Counted from the stretch's first letter, positions 46,300 to 59,825 are shown. The stretch: 64,000 nt of DNA from Wurfbainia villosa (GCA_025175895.1 CM045991.1:81331174-81395173), one strand, 5' to 3'. The notes: generated by a model from the letters alone, not told the origin. Translations and numbers: made by a program.

Positions 46300-46695
46300 C
46301 AAATGCCCCTTATGAAGTTATGCTATGATATATGCCTACATGAATAAATTTAAGTGACAAAAACCCAAGCCTTGTGCCCCTATAAGTTTCGGCCACCCAT
46401 GGTTTTAGGGTTAGGGTTTCATGAAAATGCCCCTTATGAAGTTATGCTATGATATATGCCTACATGAATAAATTTAGGTGACAAAAACCCAATCCTTGTG
46501 CCCCTATAAGTTTTGGCCACCCATGGTTTTAGGGTTAGGGTTTCATGAAAATGCCCCTTATGAAGTTATGCTATGATATATGCCTACATGAATGAATTTA
46601 GGTGACAAAAACCCAAGCCTTGTGCCCCTAAAAGTTTACCCATGGTTTTAGGGTTAGGGTTTCATGAAAATGCCCCTTATGAAGTTATGCTATGA
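46300..46695. repeat. About 115-120-bp tandem repeat in chromovirus-like LTR
   Basis: Three to four units containing TTATGAAGTTATGCTATGATA, GACAAAAACCCAA, GTGCCCCTA and TTTTAGGGTTAGGGTTTCATG. The GGGTTAGGGTTT word resembles plant telomere repeat (TTTAGGG), but only single interstitial copies occur per unit. Confidence 0.88.
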
Positions 46696-47035
46696 TATAT
46701 GCCTAGGAAATATGCCTATGTGATGAACATGTTTTATGATTTAATATGCCATGAATATGCCTAGGAAATATGCCTATGTGATGAACATGTTTTATGATTT
46801 AATATGCCATGAATATGCCTATGAAATATGATTAGGTGATGAACCTATTTTATGATTTAATATGTCATGAATATGCCTAGGAAATATGCTCATGTGATGA
46901 ACAAGTTTATGATATAATATGCCATGAAATATGCCTATGTGATGAACATGTTTTATGATTTAACATGCCATGAATATGCCTATGAAATATGCTTATGTGA
47001 TGAACATGTTTGTGCTTTAGGACCCCTTTATGTTA
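46695..47035. repeat. About 57-bp tandem repeat in chromovirus-like LTR
   Basis: Five to six units with GAATATGCCTAGGAAATATG, CCTATGTGATGAACATGTTT and ATGATTTAATATGCCAT. Confidence 0.85.
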
Positions 47036-47459
47036 TGAATGCATGTATGCTATGAAATGTCTAAGGTGGAGATGCTTCCCTTGCAAGTAGGGATTAAGAG
47101 CTCTCCTTATGATAAGATAAGATGGAGATGCTTCCCTTTCAAGTAGGGATTAAGAGCTCTCCTTATGATAAGACAAGAAAGAAAGGAATTAAGTATTTTA
47201 CTTTGTAAGAGGTTAAGTACCCGACCCGTCAGGTGGTCGTTAATCAAATCCATAGGGACATAAGAAGACGTAAGAGGTCTTGCCCTGGTAAGACGTAAGA
47301 GGTCTTGCTCTAGTAGGTCCGTGGCTCGCTACTGACCTATTAGGGAATGCGCATTATGTGGTACTTAACCTGGGCCCCCCAAGCAAGTTATGATTATGTT
47401 GAAGTATCTATACGTATATGTTTTGAAAAGAAAAGACTTTTATGAAATTGTGCATGCTT

Positions 47460-47900
47460 ATGTTAAAGTCTGTGAATGCTTATGGTTAAGTTAAAAATGC
47501 TTATGATTATGTCCTTTATGCATGTTAGATTTTATGAAGTTATGATGCTTATAGTTGAGTTAAGAATATTTGTGACTATGGACTTTATGCATGTTTAAGA
47601 TTTATGATGTTATGGATACTTATGTTATGAATGCTTATGAACTTGTCCTTTATACATGTTAGATTTTATGAAGTTATGATGCTTATAGTTGAGTTAAGAA
47701 TATTTGTGACTATAGGACTTTATGCATGTTTAAGATTTATGATGTTACGGATACTTATCTGATGAATGCTTATGAACTTGTCCTTTATACATGTTAGATT
47801 TTATGAAGTTATGATGCTTATAGTTGAGTTAAGAATATTTGTGATTATGTACTTTATGCATGTCTAAGATTTACAATGTTATGAATGCTTATGTTAAATT
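47460..47900. repeat. About 125-130-bp tandem repeat in chromovirus-like LTR
   Basis: About three and a half units with ATGCTTATAGTTGAGTTAAG, ATATTTGTGACTAT, CTTTATGCATGTTTAAG and GAACTTGTCCTTTATACATG. Confidence 0.85.
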
Positions 47901-48515
47901 ATGCCCTGCTTAGATTTAATTATGCTTAACATGCTGATGTAATCTCTATGCCATGCTTAGGTTTTTTTTATTTCGTGGGTATGTTGTTGATTAGTGTTGC
48001 TATGAAACACTTAGGCTATTTATGCTAGTATGCTCATGTTTCTAATTGCTTGATGAAGTTTGTGGCTTTTGTGAGTAGGCAAGAATCTTACTAAGCTATA
48101 TGCTTATAGTTTATGTTGTCCGTATACTGCAGATAAAGGAAACCTGAACTAGAGGAAGTAGCAGGAAGGACCAAGTGTGTGTGATAGTGGCATGGTGGAG
48201 AAAGACCCTGTTACTATCTGCTTATATTACATGCACAATGAACCACTTAAGACTTTGCTTCCGCTTATAAGACTTATGAATCCTTAGTATCATGTTGGAT
48301 GATGCTTATTTATGTTACTGTTCAATTACTTAAGAACTCATGAATGACTCTTTATGTTATGCAAGTTAGAAATGTGACAAGATATGTTAACATGCTGATT
48401 ATGAATATGATATGTGACGCATGTGCAAAAGAAGATTTAAGTTATGATAACATGTTAAAAAAAACAGTAAAGTAGCGCCGCCCTGAGAGTAGATAAGGGC
48501 GGGCGTTACAATGCA

Positions 48516-50339
48516 TATCGTCTAATACATTACATTGTAGATAACATGGTGTGTAGCGTCACACGGGAGATCATGTTATCAGTTCCTTGTAAAGTATAAG
48601 TAAAGGCTCACAACCGAGATGGTTATGGACAAACCATTGGTATGGTTGTAGTGTAATTTGGCATTGGTTTGTCTAGTAAACTTTGTGTGTATTGAGAAGG
48701 ACCGACTTAGAAGTGATTCGATTTATTGCTGACTACATAATCGAATCGGACCTCAGATATTATGTTGTACATGCTCTTAATCCTGATATAATAACGAGCA
48801 CATATACTTAGTATTCATTTCTTTGATTTACCAATGGGCTAGATTTATAGAGTAAATCGATAGGCTCGGTAAGTTGGGAAATGATATTATTTATATGGTG
48901 TGCCATTGATTATAGGAGGAAACCGTGTCCTATATATTAGGATGATGATATCCCCTTGAGGAGCTCGTAAGGTTCATCATGTAAATCCTGAAGGTGGACT
49001 TGGTCTGGCATGATGATAAGGTGGAGTGGTACTACTCATGGAGTTAGATGTTGATTAAATAATTGTCAGTAAATTAATTAATCGACTGACATTCGAGATC
49101 TTAAACACGGGGAGATATATGTACAAATAATATATGGAGCCCATATTAACTTATGGGGGTTAGTGAGGTAGATCAATGATAATCCTCTAGTGGAATGGAT
49201 TATCATTAATGGATCGGACTTTATGTGGGCTTGATCCATTGGGTGGCCAAGATCCAACTCCTCCTCATGGTCCCTATTGTAGCCTATTAAAACCCTCACG
49301 GAGCCTAGATCCGATGATGGAAAATGAAACTCTAGATCCGACGGTGGAGATTAAATCTCTAGATCCAACGGTGGAGATTAAATCTTTAGATCCGACGGTA
49401 GAGATTAAATCTCTAGATCCGATAGTTGAGATTAAATCCCAAGATCTGATGGTTGAGATTAAATCCCTGAATCCGACGGTTGAGATTAAATCCCTGGATC
49501 TGACGGTGGAGATTAAAAGGAGGCTTAAGCCTAGCTCTATAAAAGGATGCCAAGGCTTGGGCATGGAACACAATTTGGAGATTAGGGTTTTTGCTTCCTT
49601 GGCTTGGGCAATAAGGCATTAGGGTTAGGGTTTCCTTTTGCTTTGGGCGGCGCCAATTTTTCAAGGGTAAAGGGGTCGGCAGCAAGGTGGTGAAGGTTTG
49701 GACATCTCTTCTTCATCCTTTGGCCGGAGTTCCCTTTTCTCCTCTCCTTGTGGCCGGCGGCAACCTTTCTTCAAGGTTGGCCGGTGATCATATTCTCCTC
49801 CTTGGCCGGCGGCAACATAAAGTCCATTGACTTGGTGGATGGTTCTAGATAGGAAGAAGAATTTTGTTTCATACTTCCCTTTGTTCGGAGTGAACAAGGA
49901 AGGGAACAACGTAATCTAGGAAGCTTTGACTTTTGGAAGATCGTCGCCCACACGATGTCCAAAAGGGGGAAAGACATACAATAGAAGATCAAGAGGTATA
50001 ACAAGAGGTATAAGATTGTTTACTTTGATTAGTGTTATTTTGTATTTTGTCTATAATTGTTTTCAATTATATGTGGCTAATTTACTTGGACCCCGAATAC
50101 AAACACAAAAACCGGCGATCCGTACATCGTCTATTCCGCGGCTAATCGTAGAATAGAGGTAGGTTGCTTGAACAACTAGTTTGTTCAAGTGACCAATCTA
50201 AACAAATAGCACGATGATGAAACGATTGCTTGGGTAATCCCTCTTTGTCTAGGATTAATTTTTTTAATTCGGGGACGTAGATGGGATCGCCATGAACAAG
50301 TGACCGAGTTGAAGTGGGAGGCGAAGTTTCCTACCTTCA
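48516..50339 (+). repeat. 5' LTR of C2, second part
   Basis: Resumes after the solo LTR TSD and ends CTACCTTCA. With the first part it totals about 1.92 kb. TATA box CTATAAAAGG at 49537-49546. Eight units of the 27-bp minisatellite lie just upstream of it. Confidence 0.9.
49304..49518. repeat. 27-bp minisatellite in C2 LTR (8 units)
   Basis: Consensus AGATCCGACGGTGGAGATTA followed by AATCTCT. The 27-bp length keeps frame and yields a 9-residue repeat (LDPTVEIKS) in a spurious ORF. C1 and the inverted solo LTR have about five and four to five units at the same place. Confidence 0.9.
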
Positions 50340-50341
50340 AG

Positions 50342-50354
50342 TGGTATCAAAGCC
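50342..50354 (+). promoter_or_regulatory. PBS of C2
   Basis: TGGTATCAAAGCC; one mismatch (A for G) from the tRNA-Met-type PBS seen in C1. Confidence 0.88.
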
Positions 50355-51391
50355 ACGGTTTCTGGTTTTGTGTGTTTAGGATTCGATTACTTTTATACAC
50401 TTTTCATATATTATATGTGCAGGATAATAGTAGGATGTGCGTAGGTTAACTTTTTGGTTGCAGGCATAGGATCCAACTATTATGGCCATATGTGTGTATG
50501 TGATTGTATGTGTGTAATTCTATATTATTTTAATCATCTGGATTGACGAGGCTAGTATTTAATTTTTATAATTAAGTACGACATATTTTAGCCACTCTTT
50601 TATTTTAGTTTACTTTTGATCTTGATTACATGTACACTCCTTCGTGGAGTATAGGATCGATGGATGTAAATTAAAATAATTTTTCTCGGCTCGGATCTCC
50701 GAATGGCTTGTACATGGTGTAGGGAGGAGCGGACAAGATGGCGATACGACGGGAGGCATATTGGAGAAAAAAGCCATAATAGTTGAAAAATATTTTTTTT
50801 CATATTTATTGTTTCTTGTTTGATATGCATGTCGTAGGCTAGGAAAACTCCTCAATTTTAAATTACTAAGTGGGAGAGGGATATTTTTATAAATTCCCAC
50901 GGCCTCCATTACGATTTGACATGTGATGCAAACAAACTTGTGCGTCGACTCTGAGTGCCTTCCTCCCCATCGGATGAGTTTGTTTGCGGATCACAGGGTC
51001 AAATATGGTTATAGGAAATTATTAAGGAGCGTGTGTACTTCCCCATCGGAAGGCACATAACCCAAGATAATTGCCTTGGTACCGAGTAATGGTGAACACT
51101 TAGATGCAAATAGGAGTATCCTCCCCATCGGAGTAACTACTTTTATTTGTAGGGTCGAAGAGAAACCAACTATTAATTTTATTTGTCAAAAAGTTAGGTT
51201 GACAAGATAGTAAAATTAATGGGTAAAACCTCCTCTTAAAAATGTAGAATTCGTATACATCTACACTATCGTGACATACGATATTCTCGGTATTTTGAGG
51301 TGTTGGTTGGTTTTAAAATTTTATTGTTTGAGGAATCAATAATTTTTTGAAATCTAATATTTTTATCTATGTGATTCTTAGGTTTTTCAAA
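50355..51391 (+). other. Leader of C2
   Basis: About 1.04 kb noncoding, matching the C1 leader. No gene seen. Confidence 0.7.
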
Positions 51392-54045
51392 ATGACTTTC
51401 AACCCACTTGTTGTGATACTGAAAAAAAATAAACTTACTAGACCCAATTATGTTGATTGGATTAGGAATCTTGACATTGTCTTGACTACTGAGGAGTACA
51501 AATAGGTACTCTTCGAAGAGTGTCCTCCTAAGCCTGCGGATGATTCTGGGGAAAAGGAGAAGGAGAGTTTTAAGAAGTGGATTAAGGCTGATGAAATGGC
51601 ACAATGTTACATTTTGGCATCTATGTTAAATGTACTACAACATCAACATCAAGCCATGCCCATGCTTATGACATGATGCTCAATCTCAAAGAGCTTTTCG
51701 GACACCAGAATTGGGCTGCAAGGCATGAAGCCATGAGGAACTTGATGAGAACCACCATGATCGAGGGAACACCCGTGAGGGATCATGTTCTCAAGATGAT
51801 GGCTCATTTGAATGAGCTGGAAGTCCTTGGAGCTGAGATCGATGGGAAACCCTAGGTCGATATCATACTCCAGTCTCTACCTAGGAGTTTTGAGTAGTTT
51901 CACCTGAACTAAAACATGAATAAAAGGTTGTATTCGTTGGCGGAGCTTCTGACAGATCTCCAGGAGGCAGAGGGGCTATTTCGTCAGAGTGCTCAGGCAC
52001 AGGCCATGGTTGCCCAAAAGGTTTCTACTTCTAAGCCGAAAGGCAAGAAGAAGAAGAAACAAGCTGGGGCAAAGGTGGCGGGAGGATCTCAGGGATGAGT
52101 GAAGAAGCCGAAAGGCAAGTTCTTCACTTAGGACACTAGAAGGGCAACAAAGGTATATCTTTTGGTCTAGTCGTTGAAACATGTTTAGCGGTGTTATCTA
52201 CCTGCACTTGGTGTGTAGATACGAGAGCCACTGATCATGTCTGCAATACTTTGTAGGAGTTCCAGGAAACCAGACGACTGGCTGAGGGGGAGATTACCGT
52301 ATACTTGGGCGATGCCACGAAGGTGGCGATTGTTGCAGTAGAAGATATTTATTTGTCTTTTGAGAGGAATAAAGTTTTGGTTCTTAAGAATTGCTTTTAT
52401 GTACCTTTATTTAGAAAGAATTTGATTTTGGTTTCTAAATTATTTATGGATGGATATTCTATTTCTTTTAATGACAGAGTTATTATAAAAAGGAATAGGA
52501 AGATTATCTATTCTGGTGCATCGATAGGAAATTTATATACACTTGAACCAATAGCTCCCGCGATGCAAATAGAAGTGAATAAATCATCTTCTAATTCCAA
52601 AAAGAGAAAAGAACCTTCGAAGATGAACCAAACATATCTTTGGCATCTAAGGCTAGGTCATATTAACCTAAGCAGAATTCAAAGGTTGATAGCTAATGGA
52701 CCTCTAGGTTCATTACTGGTAGAAGATTTCCCAAGCTGCAAATCTTGCTTGCAAGATAAAATGACCAAGTGGCCTTTTAAGGCCAAGGGGTATAGAGCCA
52801 AAGATGTGTTGGAATTGGTTCATTCTGATTTGTGTGGTCCTATGTCTATCCAGACAAGAGGTGATTTTGAGTATTTTGTCTCTTTCATAGATGATTATTC
52901 AAGATATGGATACATTTACTTGATGCGCCGCAAGTCTGAATGCTTTGACAAGTTCAAAGTATTCAAGGCTGATGTGGAGAAATGTCAGGGTAAAAGTATC
53001 AAGACACTATGATCTGATCGTGATGGTGAGTACCTCTTTGGAGAGTTTAAGAATTACTTATCAAAGGTTGGGATTCAATCCAAATTGTCTGCGCCTAGCA
53101 CACCCCAACAGAATGGTGTAGCAGAGTGAAGGAATATGACTCTTATGGAGATGATTAAATTAATGATGAGTTATTCTGAGTTGCCAGATTCGTTCTGGGG
53201 ATATGCTCTAGATATGATAGTGTATATTTTTAACTTGGTACCATCTAAATCAGTGCCTTCTACTCCCACAGAATTATGGACTGGGCGAAAACCTAGTCTG
53301 AGACATATTCGGATATGGGGGAGTCCAGCACATGTGCTGAAGGCAGATGTTGGTAAGTTGGAACCTCGTATAGAAGTGCGCATGTTCATTGGCTATCCTA
53401 GAGGAACGAAAGGTGGTTTGTTTTATAGTCCTAGAGATCAGAGAGTGATCGTTAGCACGAACGCTAGATTTCTAGAGGAAGACTATGTGATGAACCACAA
53501 GCCCATGAGTAAGATTATTCTGGAGGAATTGAGAGGGGAAGTCACTGCTTCAGTACCATCGGTACAAGAGGATATACCACAAGTCACTGCATCGCATGTC
53601 ATAGAGGATACACAAGTGATACCTCATCGTAGTGGCAGGGTTGTTAGACAGCCTGATAGATTCATGTTCTTTGGGAGAATCTTCTGATTTGGTCCCTGAC
53701 GAACATGAACCTAATCCCTGGACATATGACGAGGTGATCCAAGATAAAGATGCGGTATCTTTGCAAAGTGCAATGAATTCTGGGATAGAATCTATGGATT
53801 CAAATCAAGTCTAGGAGCTAGTAGAACCACCCAATGGTGTAAAATCCATTGGATGCAAGTGGATCTACAAAAGAAAGAGAGGAATAGATGGGAAGGTTGA
53901 GACCTTCAAAGCGAGGCTTGTTGCGAAGGTGTATACTCAGAAAGAGGGTATCGATTATGAGTAGACCTTTTCGCCGGTAGCCATGCTTAAGTCTATCTAG
54001 ATTCTCTTATGTATTGCTGCTCATATGGATTATGAGATATGGAAG
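51392..54045 (+). pseudogene. C2 gag-protease-integrase and start of reverse transcriptase
   Basis: ATG 51392 (MTFNPLVVILKKNKLTRPNY). Gag blocks VRDHVLKMMAHLNELEVLG at about 51770 are followed by a deletion through the zinc knuckle near 52120-52150. The protease region has a DTGA-like motif changed at 52215 (gat acg aga). Integrase blocks are WHLRLGHIN, CKSCLQDK, HSDLCGP, FIDDYSRYGYIYLM and PQQNGVAE; DSFWGYALDMIVYIFN and the C-terminal linker follow. The RT start (EPNPWTYDEVIQDKDAV, GCKWIYKRKRG) continues to DYEIWK, where Copia D is inserted. Several stops and frameshifts are present (for example 51505, 53010, 53127, 53814, 53961 and 53998). Confidence 0.9.
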
Positions 54046-55906
54046 TGTAGGGAATTCTTTATGCCAAATGGCATATGCGCAACGGAAAAATTAGGATCCC
54101 TTCCAAGTGATCCATGCGAAAGCAAACTCGTATAAAATAAATTTCTCTAAACCAAACCTATCTTATAGGAGAGGATTACCTTTGTTGCGTGCCCTTGTTA
54201 ATCCCGCTTCTTCCTTTTGTTTGTTGGATCTTTAGCACGTTCAAGTGTCCGTGCCTCTATATGTATCCACACGAGCAAGCTCTTGTCTCACAAAAGAAAA
54301 ACTAGAGGAGCTCTCCTTTACTTCTTGCTAGAGAAGTCCCTAAAGGAGAGGAAGAGAGGGAAAAGGAGAAAGGAAGAAGAAGACTCCTCTTCTTGCTAGC
54401 CTACACTCACAAACCCACACAACCAAAGCTTCCACCAAGCTCTCTCACAACCACAACAACACTTGCTTTGGCCGGCCACTTCATGGGGTCTTTTATAGGG
54501 TTGGAAAAACCCTTTCACCTCCACACATTCAATGCAATCCATTGCATTGGGACACAAGTTTGGCCGGCCACTTAAGGAGACAAAACCATTTTGTTTCCTT
54601 CCACCTTATCTAGCTTAGGTGGATGCTTAGGTGGCATGCTTATGTGGCATGCTTATGTGGCATTCTTATGTGGCATTCATGCATGTTGAATTAATCTTAT
54701 TAATTCAATTAAACTATGTTATCATGTTGAATTAATCTTATTAATTCAATCATATTGAATTAATCTTATTAATTCAATTAAGCTTATGTTATCATATTGA
54801 ATTAATCTTATTAAATCAATAAGGTAACATATTGAATTAATCTCATTAAATCAATTAGCTAAAATTCTCATTAAGCTTAAAGTCCAAAAACCATTTTGTA
54901 CTTAAGCTTATTCCCAAATTATTCTAGTCAAACTAGAATACTCTAATTCCTCTAATTATCATGCTCTTTGTGTGTGACCCTATAGGCTCTCATAACGTTG
55001 GCAGTGGACCTAAACTCTTTTAGATACACAAGCAATGGCGGCATCTAGCAATACATCATTGCTACCCAAGTTCTGAGATAAGTCAAGATCCGACTAACCT
55101 TTAAGTGACTACTATAATATATGGCCGTGTCCTTCTATCCTTGATATCAGTTGATCCAATGAGGCATAGACCAGTGTCATCCTCGATCAATCTATGTGTT
55201 TCTTGATCCACAGTAAACTAACTCAAACAAATGAGCTCAATATCTCATATTGACTCATTCGAGCATGGCCATGCGTTTTAGTAGTTCTACTCAATCAAGG
55301 GCCCACCGATATCACTCTATATGAGAGGGATAGATCCCATCTACATCACTCACATCCTCCGCATAATTTGTTATATACCCGATGTCGCCTTTATGGTCCA
55401 CCTATTACGGGTGGCGTTTGAGATACCAAAGTACATAACTCCTTATGTAGGGAACCGTAGTGACTTGTGTCTGAGGACTATTCATACCAATAGTCACATG
55501 AGAAAGTTTATGACACTCATATAACGATCCATGAAACTTTCTCATGGCGGGTCGATTCGATTATATATTCTCTAATATATACCCATGTGTCAACTTGATA
55601 TCATATATCCATGACTTGTGAGATCAAGTCATCAATTGACCTACATGCTAGTCTTTATGTATTAATACTTGCATATTAATACTTGACTAGGAACATTTAG
55701 GAAAGTGTTCTCTACAGCCTCTCATAATCAATTCTGCCAATTGATGTGCTGTAGATAAGAACCTACTTTTCTAGGGCATTACTATATTTAATTTAGGTAC
55801 AAGCAAAACTTAAATATAATAACCATTCCTTTGCCTTTATAGAATATGATACAAAATGTTCCCTATTCAACCATCACATGATTGGTTCTTAGGGCTATAA
55901 CTAACA
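54046..55906 (-). repeat. 3' LTR of Copia D
   Basis: 1861 bp; minus strand TGTTAGTTATAGCCC to GAATTCCCTACA. TATA box (CCCTATAAAA, minus) at about 54491-54500. AT-rich array of TTGAATTAATCTTATTAATT units at about 54683-54860. Confidence 0.94.
54683..54865. repeat. TTGAATTAATCTTATT tandem repeat in Copia D LTR
   Basis: About five units of 22-40 bp; the same array is in the other LTR at about 61647-61825. Confidence 0.85.
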
Positions 55907-55917
55907 ATCTCTCACTA
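55907..55917 (-). promoter_or_regulatory. PPT of Copia D
   Basis: The minus strand reads TAGTGAGAGAT directly before the 3' LTR, parallel to AGTGGGAGAT of Copia A and B. Confidence 0.75.
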
Positions 55918-55924
55918 GCACTAG

Positions 55925-58900
55925 TACCAATCACTATGATATCTAATACCTAGTGACCTAGTGTGACCATCATGCTTCCTCTGTGCGAAGCCTTGGTCAA
56001 TGGATCTGCGATGTTAGCTTACCATCGGTACTCTGCATATCCTCACATCTCCTCTATCGATGATCTCTCGAATGAGATGGAAGCGCCGCGATATGTGTTT
56101 GGTCGATGTGATCGAGGTTCCTTAGCTTTGTGCAATAGCCCCATTGTTGTCACAATAGAGGTCTATTGGATCTGCAATGCTAGGAACTACCCCAAGTTCA
56201 GCGATGAACTTACGGAGCCAAACGACCTCCTTTCTTTGCATCGGATCGATGAGAATATACTCGGCTTCATTGTAGAATCGGCAAGCGTGTCACCTTTGAA
56301 CTCTTCGACTCACGGCTCCACCATTCGAGCAAAACACGTATTACCGATTGCGATCTATAGTCATCCTTATGCATTTGGAAGCTTGCATCACGTAACCCTT
56401 CTGACTAGCTCCTCATTGCCTCCAAATATCAGAAAATATTCTTTCGTTCTTCGTAAGTATTTAAGAATATTTTTGACTGCTATCCAGTGACTTTCACCTG
56501 GATCCGATTGGTATCTACTCGTCATGCTTAAAGCATACGAGACGTCAGGACGAGTACGAAGCATGGCGTACATGATAGACCCTATGGCGGCGCGCATAAG
56601 GATCTTATCCATGCGATCTCTCTCCTCCTTAGAAGAGGGACATTGAGTCTTCGAAAGACTCACACCATGTGATAAAGGCAGAAATCCTTTCTTGGAATTT
56701 TGCATAGCAAAGCGATCTAGCACTTTATCAATGTATGTACTCTGACTTAGGCCAAGTAATCTTTTAGATCTATCTCTATAGATCTTGATGCCTAGAATAT
56801 AGGCAGCTTCACCTAAGTCTTTCATCGAGAAACAATTCTCTAACCACATCTTCACAGACTGGAGTGAGGGAATATCATTTCCGATGAGAAGTATGTCATC
56901 TACATACAAGATAAGAAATACAACTGTGCTCCCACTATTTCTCTTGTAGACACAAGGTTCATCTTCATTCTTGATGAAACCAAACTCTTTGATTGCATCA
57001 TCGAATCGAAGATTCCGGCTTCGAGGCTTGCTTTAGTCCATAAATGGACCTTTGCGGTTGCATACCTTTCAGATGCTTTGGATCTTCAAAACCCTCAGCC
57101 GTGTCATGTACACATCCTCGAGTAGCTTTCCATTGAGCGGTTTTGACATCCATCTGCCCGGATCTCATAATCGTGGTAGGCTGCAATAGCAAGTATGATC
57201 CGAATGGATTTAAGCATCGCAACTGGTGAAAAGGTTTCATCATAGTCAATACCATGAATTTGTTTGAATCCTTTAGCCACCAATCTACCTTTATAGGTAT
57301 GCTTATTACCATCCATGTCAGTCTTTACTTTAAAGACCCACTTACACCCAATGGGTTTTACCCCTTCAGGTGGATCAACCAAGGTCCATACTTGGTTAGT
57401 GTACATGGATTCCATTTCGGATCTCATGGCCTCTAGCCATTTCTCGGAATCTGGGCTCATCATAGCTTCTTGATAGGATGTAGGCTCGTCAAGATTGACA
57501 AGCAATACATCACCATTGTCACCAAGAGAAAAGAATATCTCTCGGGTTGGCGGACGGATCTGTCTGATCTACGAAGAGGTTGGTCTACTTGAACATGTGT
57601 TTGTTCCACAACTCTTTGGGCAACAATTTCCTCATCCACAACACTTTGTGGTTCCTGTTCATTTTCCATCGAAGCCTTAGTGTTATCGTCATCTTGAACT
57701 TCTTCAAGATGAATTTTACTCCCACTAGTTTTTCTAGAAATAAATTCTCTTTCTAGAAAGACAGCATTTCTGGCAACAAACACCTTGCCAAGTGTGGGAT
57801 TGTAAAAGTAATATCCCTTAGTTTCCTTGGGATATCCGACAAAATAACACTTATCTGATTTGGGTCCTAGTTTATCTGAGACTTGACGTCTTACATAAGC
57901 TTCACAACCCCAAATCTTTATAAAAGACATTTTGGGACTCTTCCCAGTCCATATCGTATATGGTGTCTTTTCTACGGCTTTTGATGGGACGCGATTAAGT
58001 GTGAAAGCGGCTGTCTCTAGAGCTAGTCCCCAAAAGGAAGTAGGTAGATCAGTCTGGCTCATCATTGATCGTACCATATCTAATAGAGTACGATTTCTCC
58101 TCTCAGATACACCATTCCATTGTGGTGTTCCAGGGGGAGTGAGTTGGGATATTATCCCACACTCAGCCAGGTGATCACGAAACTCTTGACTAAGGTATTC
58201 ACCACCTCGATCGAAGTAGCTTGATACACTTACCAAGTTGGTTTTGTACTTCATTCTTGAATGCTTTGAACTTTTCAAAGGATTCTGACTTATGTCTCAT
58301 CAAATATAAGTAGCCAAATCTACTCATATCATCAGTGAAAGTAATAAAGTACTTATAGCCTCCTCTGGCTTCGACATTGAAAGGCCCACATACATCAGTA
58401 TGTATGAGTCCTAACAAGTCTGTCGCTCTCTCTCCATGTCCACTAAATGGAGTTTTAGTCATCTTTCCTAAAAGGCAAGATTCGCATACCTCATATGATT
58501 CAAAATCAAATGAGTCCAATAATCCATCTTTATGGAGTTGGGATATGCGTTTTTCATTTATGTGACCTAGGCGACAGTGCCAGAGATATGTTTGGTTCGA
58601 ATCATTCGATTTGAACCGCTTGGTATTTACGTTATAAATTGGGTTTTCCAAATCTAGAACATAGAGACCATTCATAAGTGGTGCATTACAATAGAACATT
58701 TCATTTAAATAAATGGAACAACATTTGTCCTTTATTATAAAAGAAAAAATTTTCTTGTCTAAACAAGATACAGAAATTATGTTCTTTGTCAATGCAGGTA
58801 CATATAAGCACTCCTCTAGTTCTAAGATAAGCCCAGTGGGCAAAGACAAAGAATATGTTCCTCTGACTCTGACGACTCTTTGCGCCATTGCTACTCGTAG

Positions 58901-59825
58901 GTCTACTTAGCCTTTTGCCATTTGTCTACTATTTCTCGGTCCTGCACATTATTACAAAGTGAGATGCACATCCGTATCTAATACCCATGTAGAAGAAATA
59001 GATAGATTAACTTCTATACGATGTATACGAGGCGAAGTCCCACTTCTTTTATTCTTTACTTCCTCGAGTAGACTTTGCGGTTCGCTTCGGTGTCGATCTC
59101 ACCGCAATGGGCAGTCCCTTCCTTAGGTACTTTACCTTTACCCTTTGAAGTGGATGAATTGGCCTTGCCTTTGGCTTGGTCTTACCCTTGCCTTTGCGCT
59201 TACCTTTGCCCTTCTTGACCATTAGTACGTTGCTAACTTTCTTTTTGAGATTGGTTGTGATTCTTAACATCGAGAATCTCGAAAAGGTTTATCAATTTCA
59301 TTCATGTTATAATTCATGGCGAATTGATTATATGCTTAAACGCGATTGCGAGGATAACATCGGTTGCCAATTCTTGGCTCGATGGAAAACCTAGTCTTTC
59401 AGGTTCTCAGCGTACCCAATCATTTTTAGTCGTGAGTTCCTACAGTGTTCCTTCTTGCATCTTGCATGCAAAAGAGCCTTAGACACTTCAAACGCGCTCG
59501 TGCCTAGCTTGTCCTTGATATAGTTGTTTCAAATGCTCAACCATATCATAGGCATCCATGTTCTCATGTTGCTTCAAGCTCAAAGTTCATGGTGGCAAGC
59601 ATAAGACATGACACATCTAATCGTCATCTTGATGCTTCTTATAAGCATCCTTTTGACGCAGTGGCGCATGGGCGGGTGTTTGAGGGTAGCTCTAGGACAT
59701 ATTTGCGTTCTTGTTTGAGGATAATCCTCAAGTTCCTATACCAGATCAAGAAAGTTCGCTCCATTAAGCTTGTCCTTCTCAAGGACAGATCATGAAGTTG
59801 AGGGGTGTGTCGTGTTAGATGTCAT
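55925..59825 (-). pseudogene. Copia D gag-pol polyprotein (frameshifted)
   Basis: Starts at ATG 59825 on the minus strand, with the VLEKDKLNGANFLD block shared with Copia B. A Lys/Gly-rich gag tail is at 59049-59270. Protease is poorly preserved near 58,950-59,000. GAG-pre-integrase (WHCRLGHIN, CESCLLGK) and HTDVCGP lie in 58199-58888, the integrase rest and linker in 57460-58278, RT N-terminus 57104-57505, catalytic YVDD at 56895-56906, and connection and RNase H 55963-56390. Damage is mainly small indels between otherwise long open segments, unlike Copia B where only stops occur. Gag is the worst affected part. Confidence 0.9.

Larger units (their letters stand above)
45476..48510 (+). mobile_element. 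Chromovirus-like (Ty3/Gypsy) solo LTR
   Basis: 3035 bp, from TGTAACGCCCGTAAAATTTC to GGGCGGGCGTTACA, with perfect TSD ATGCA (45471-45475, 48511-48515). TGTAACGCCC starts, inverted ends (TGTAACGCCCG / CGGGCGTTACA) and a long LTR full of tandem repeats are typical of plant Tekay/Del-type chromoviruses; that assignment is inferred. TATA box at 45762-45767. No internal domain, so solo. Confidence 0.88.

Noticed and set aside
46100..46690. Interstitial telomere (GGGTTAGGGTTT words)
   Set aside because: Only one or two telomere-like units per 118-bp repeat; part of a tandem repeat in a solo LTR.
49209..49622. 137-codon ORF with repeated LDPTVEIKS
   Set aside because: It lies in the C2 LTR upstream of and across the TATA box. 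The periodicity comes from the 27-bp minisatellite and all frames on both strands are open there.
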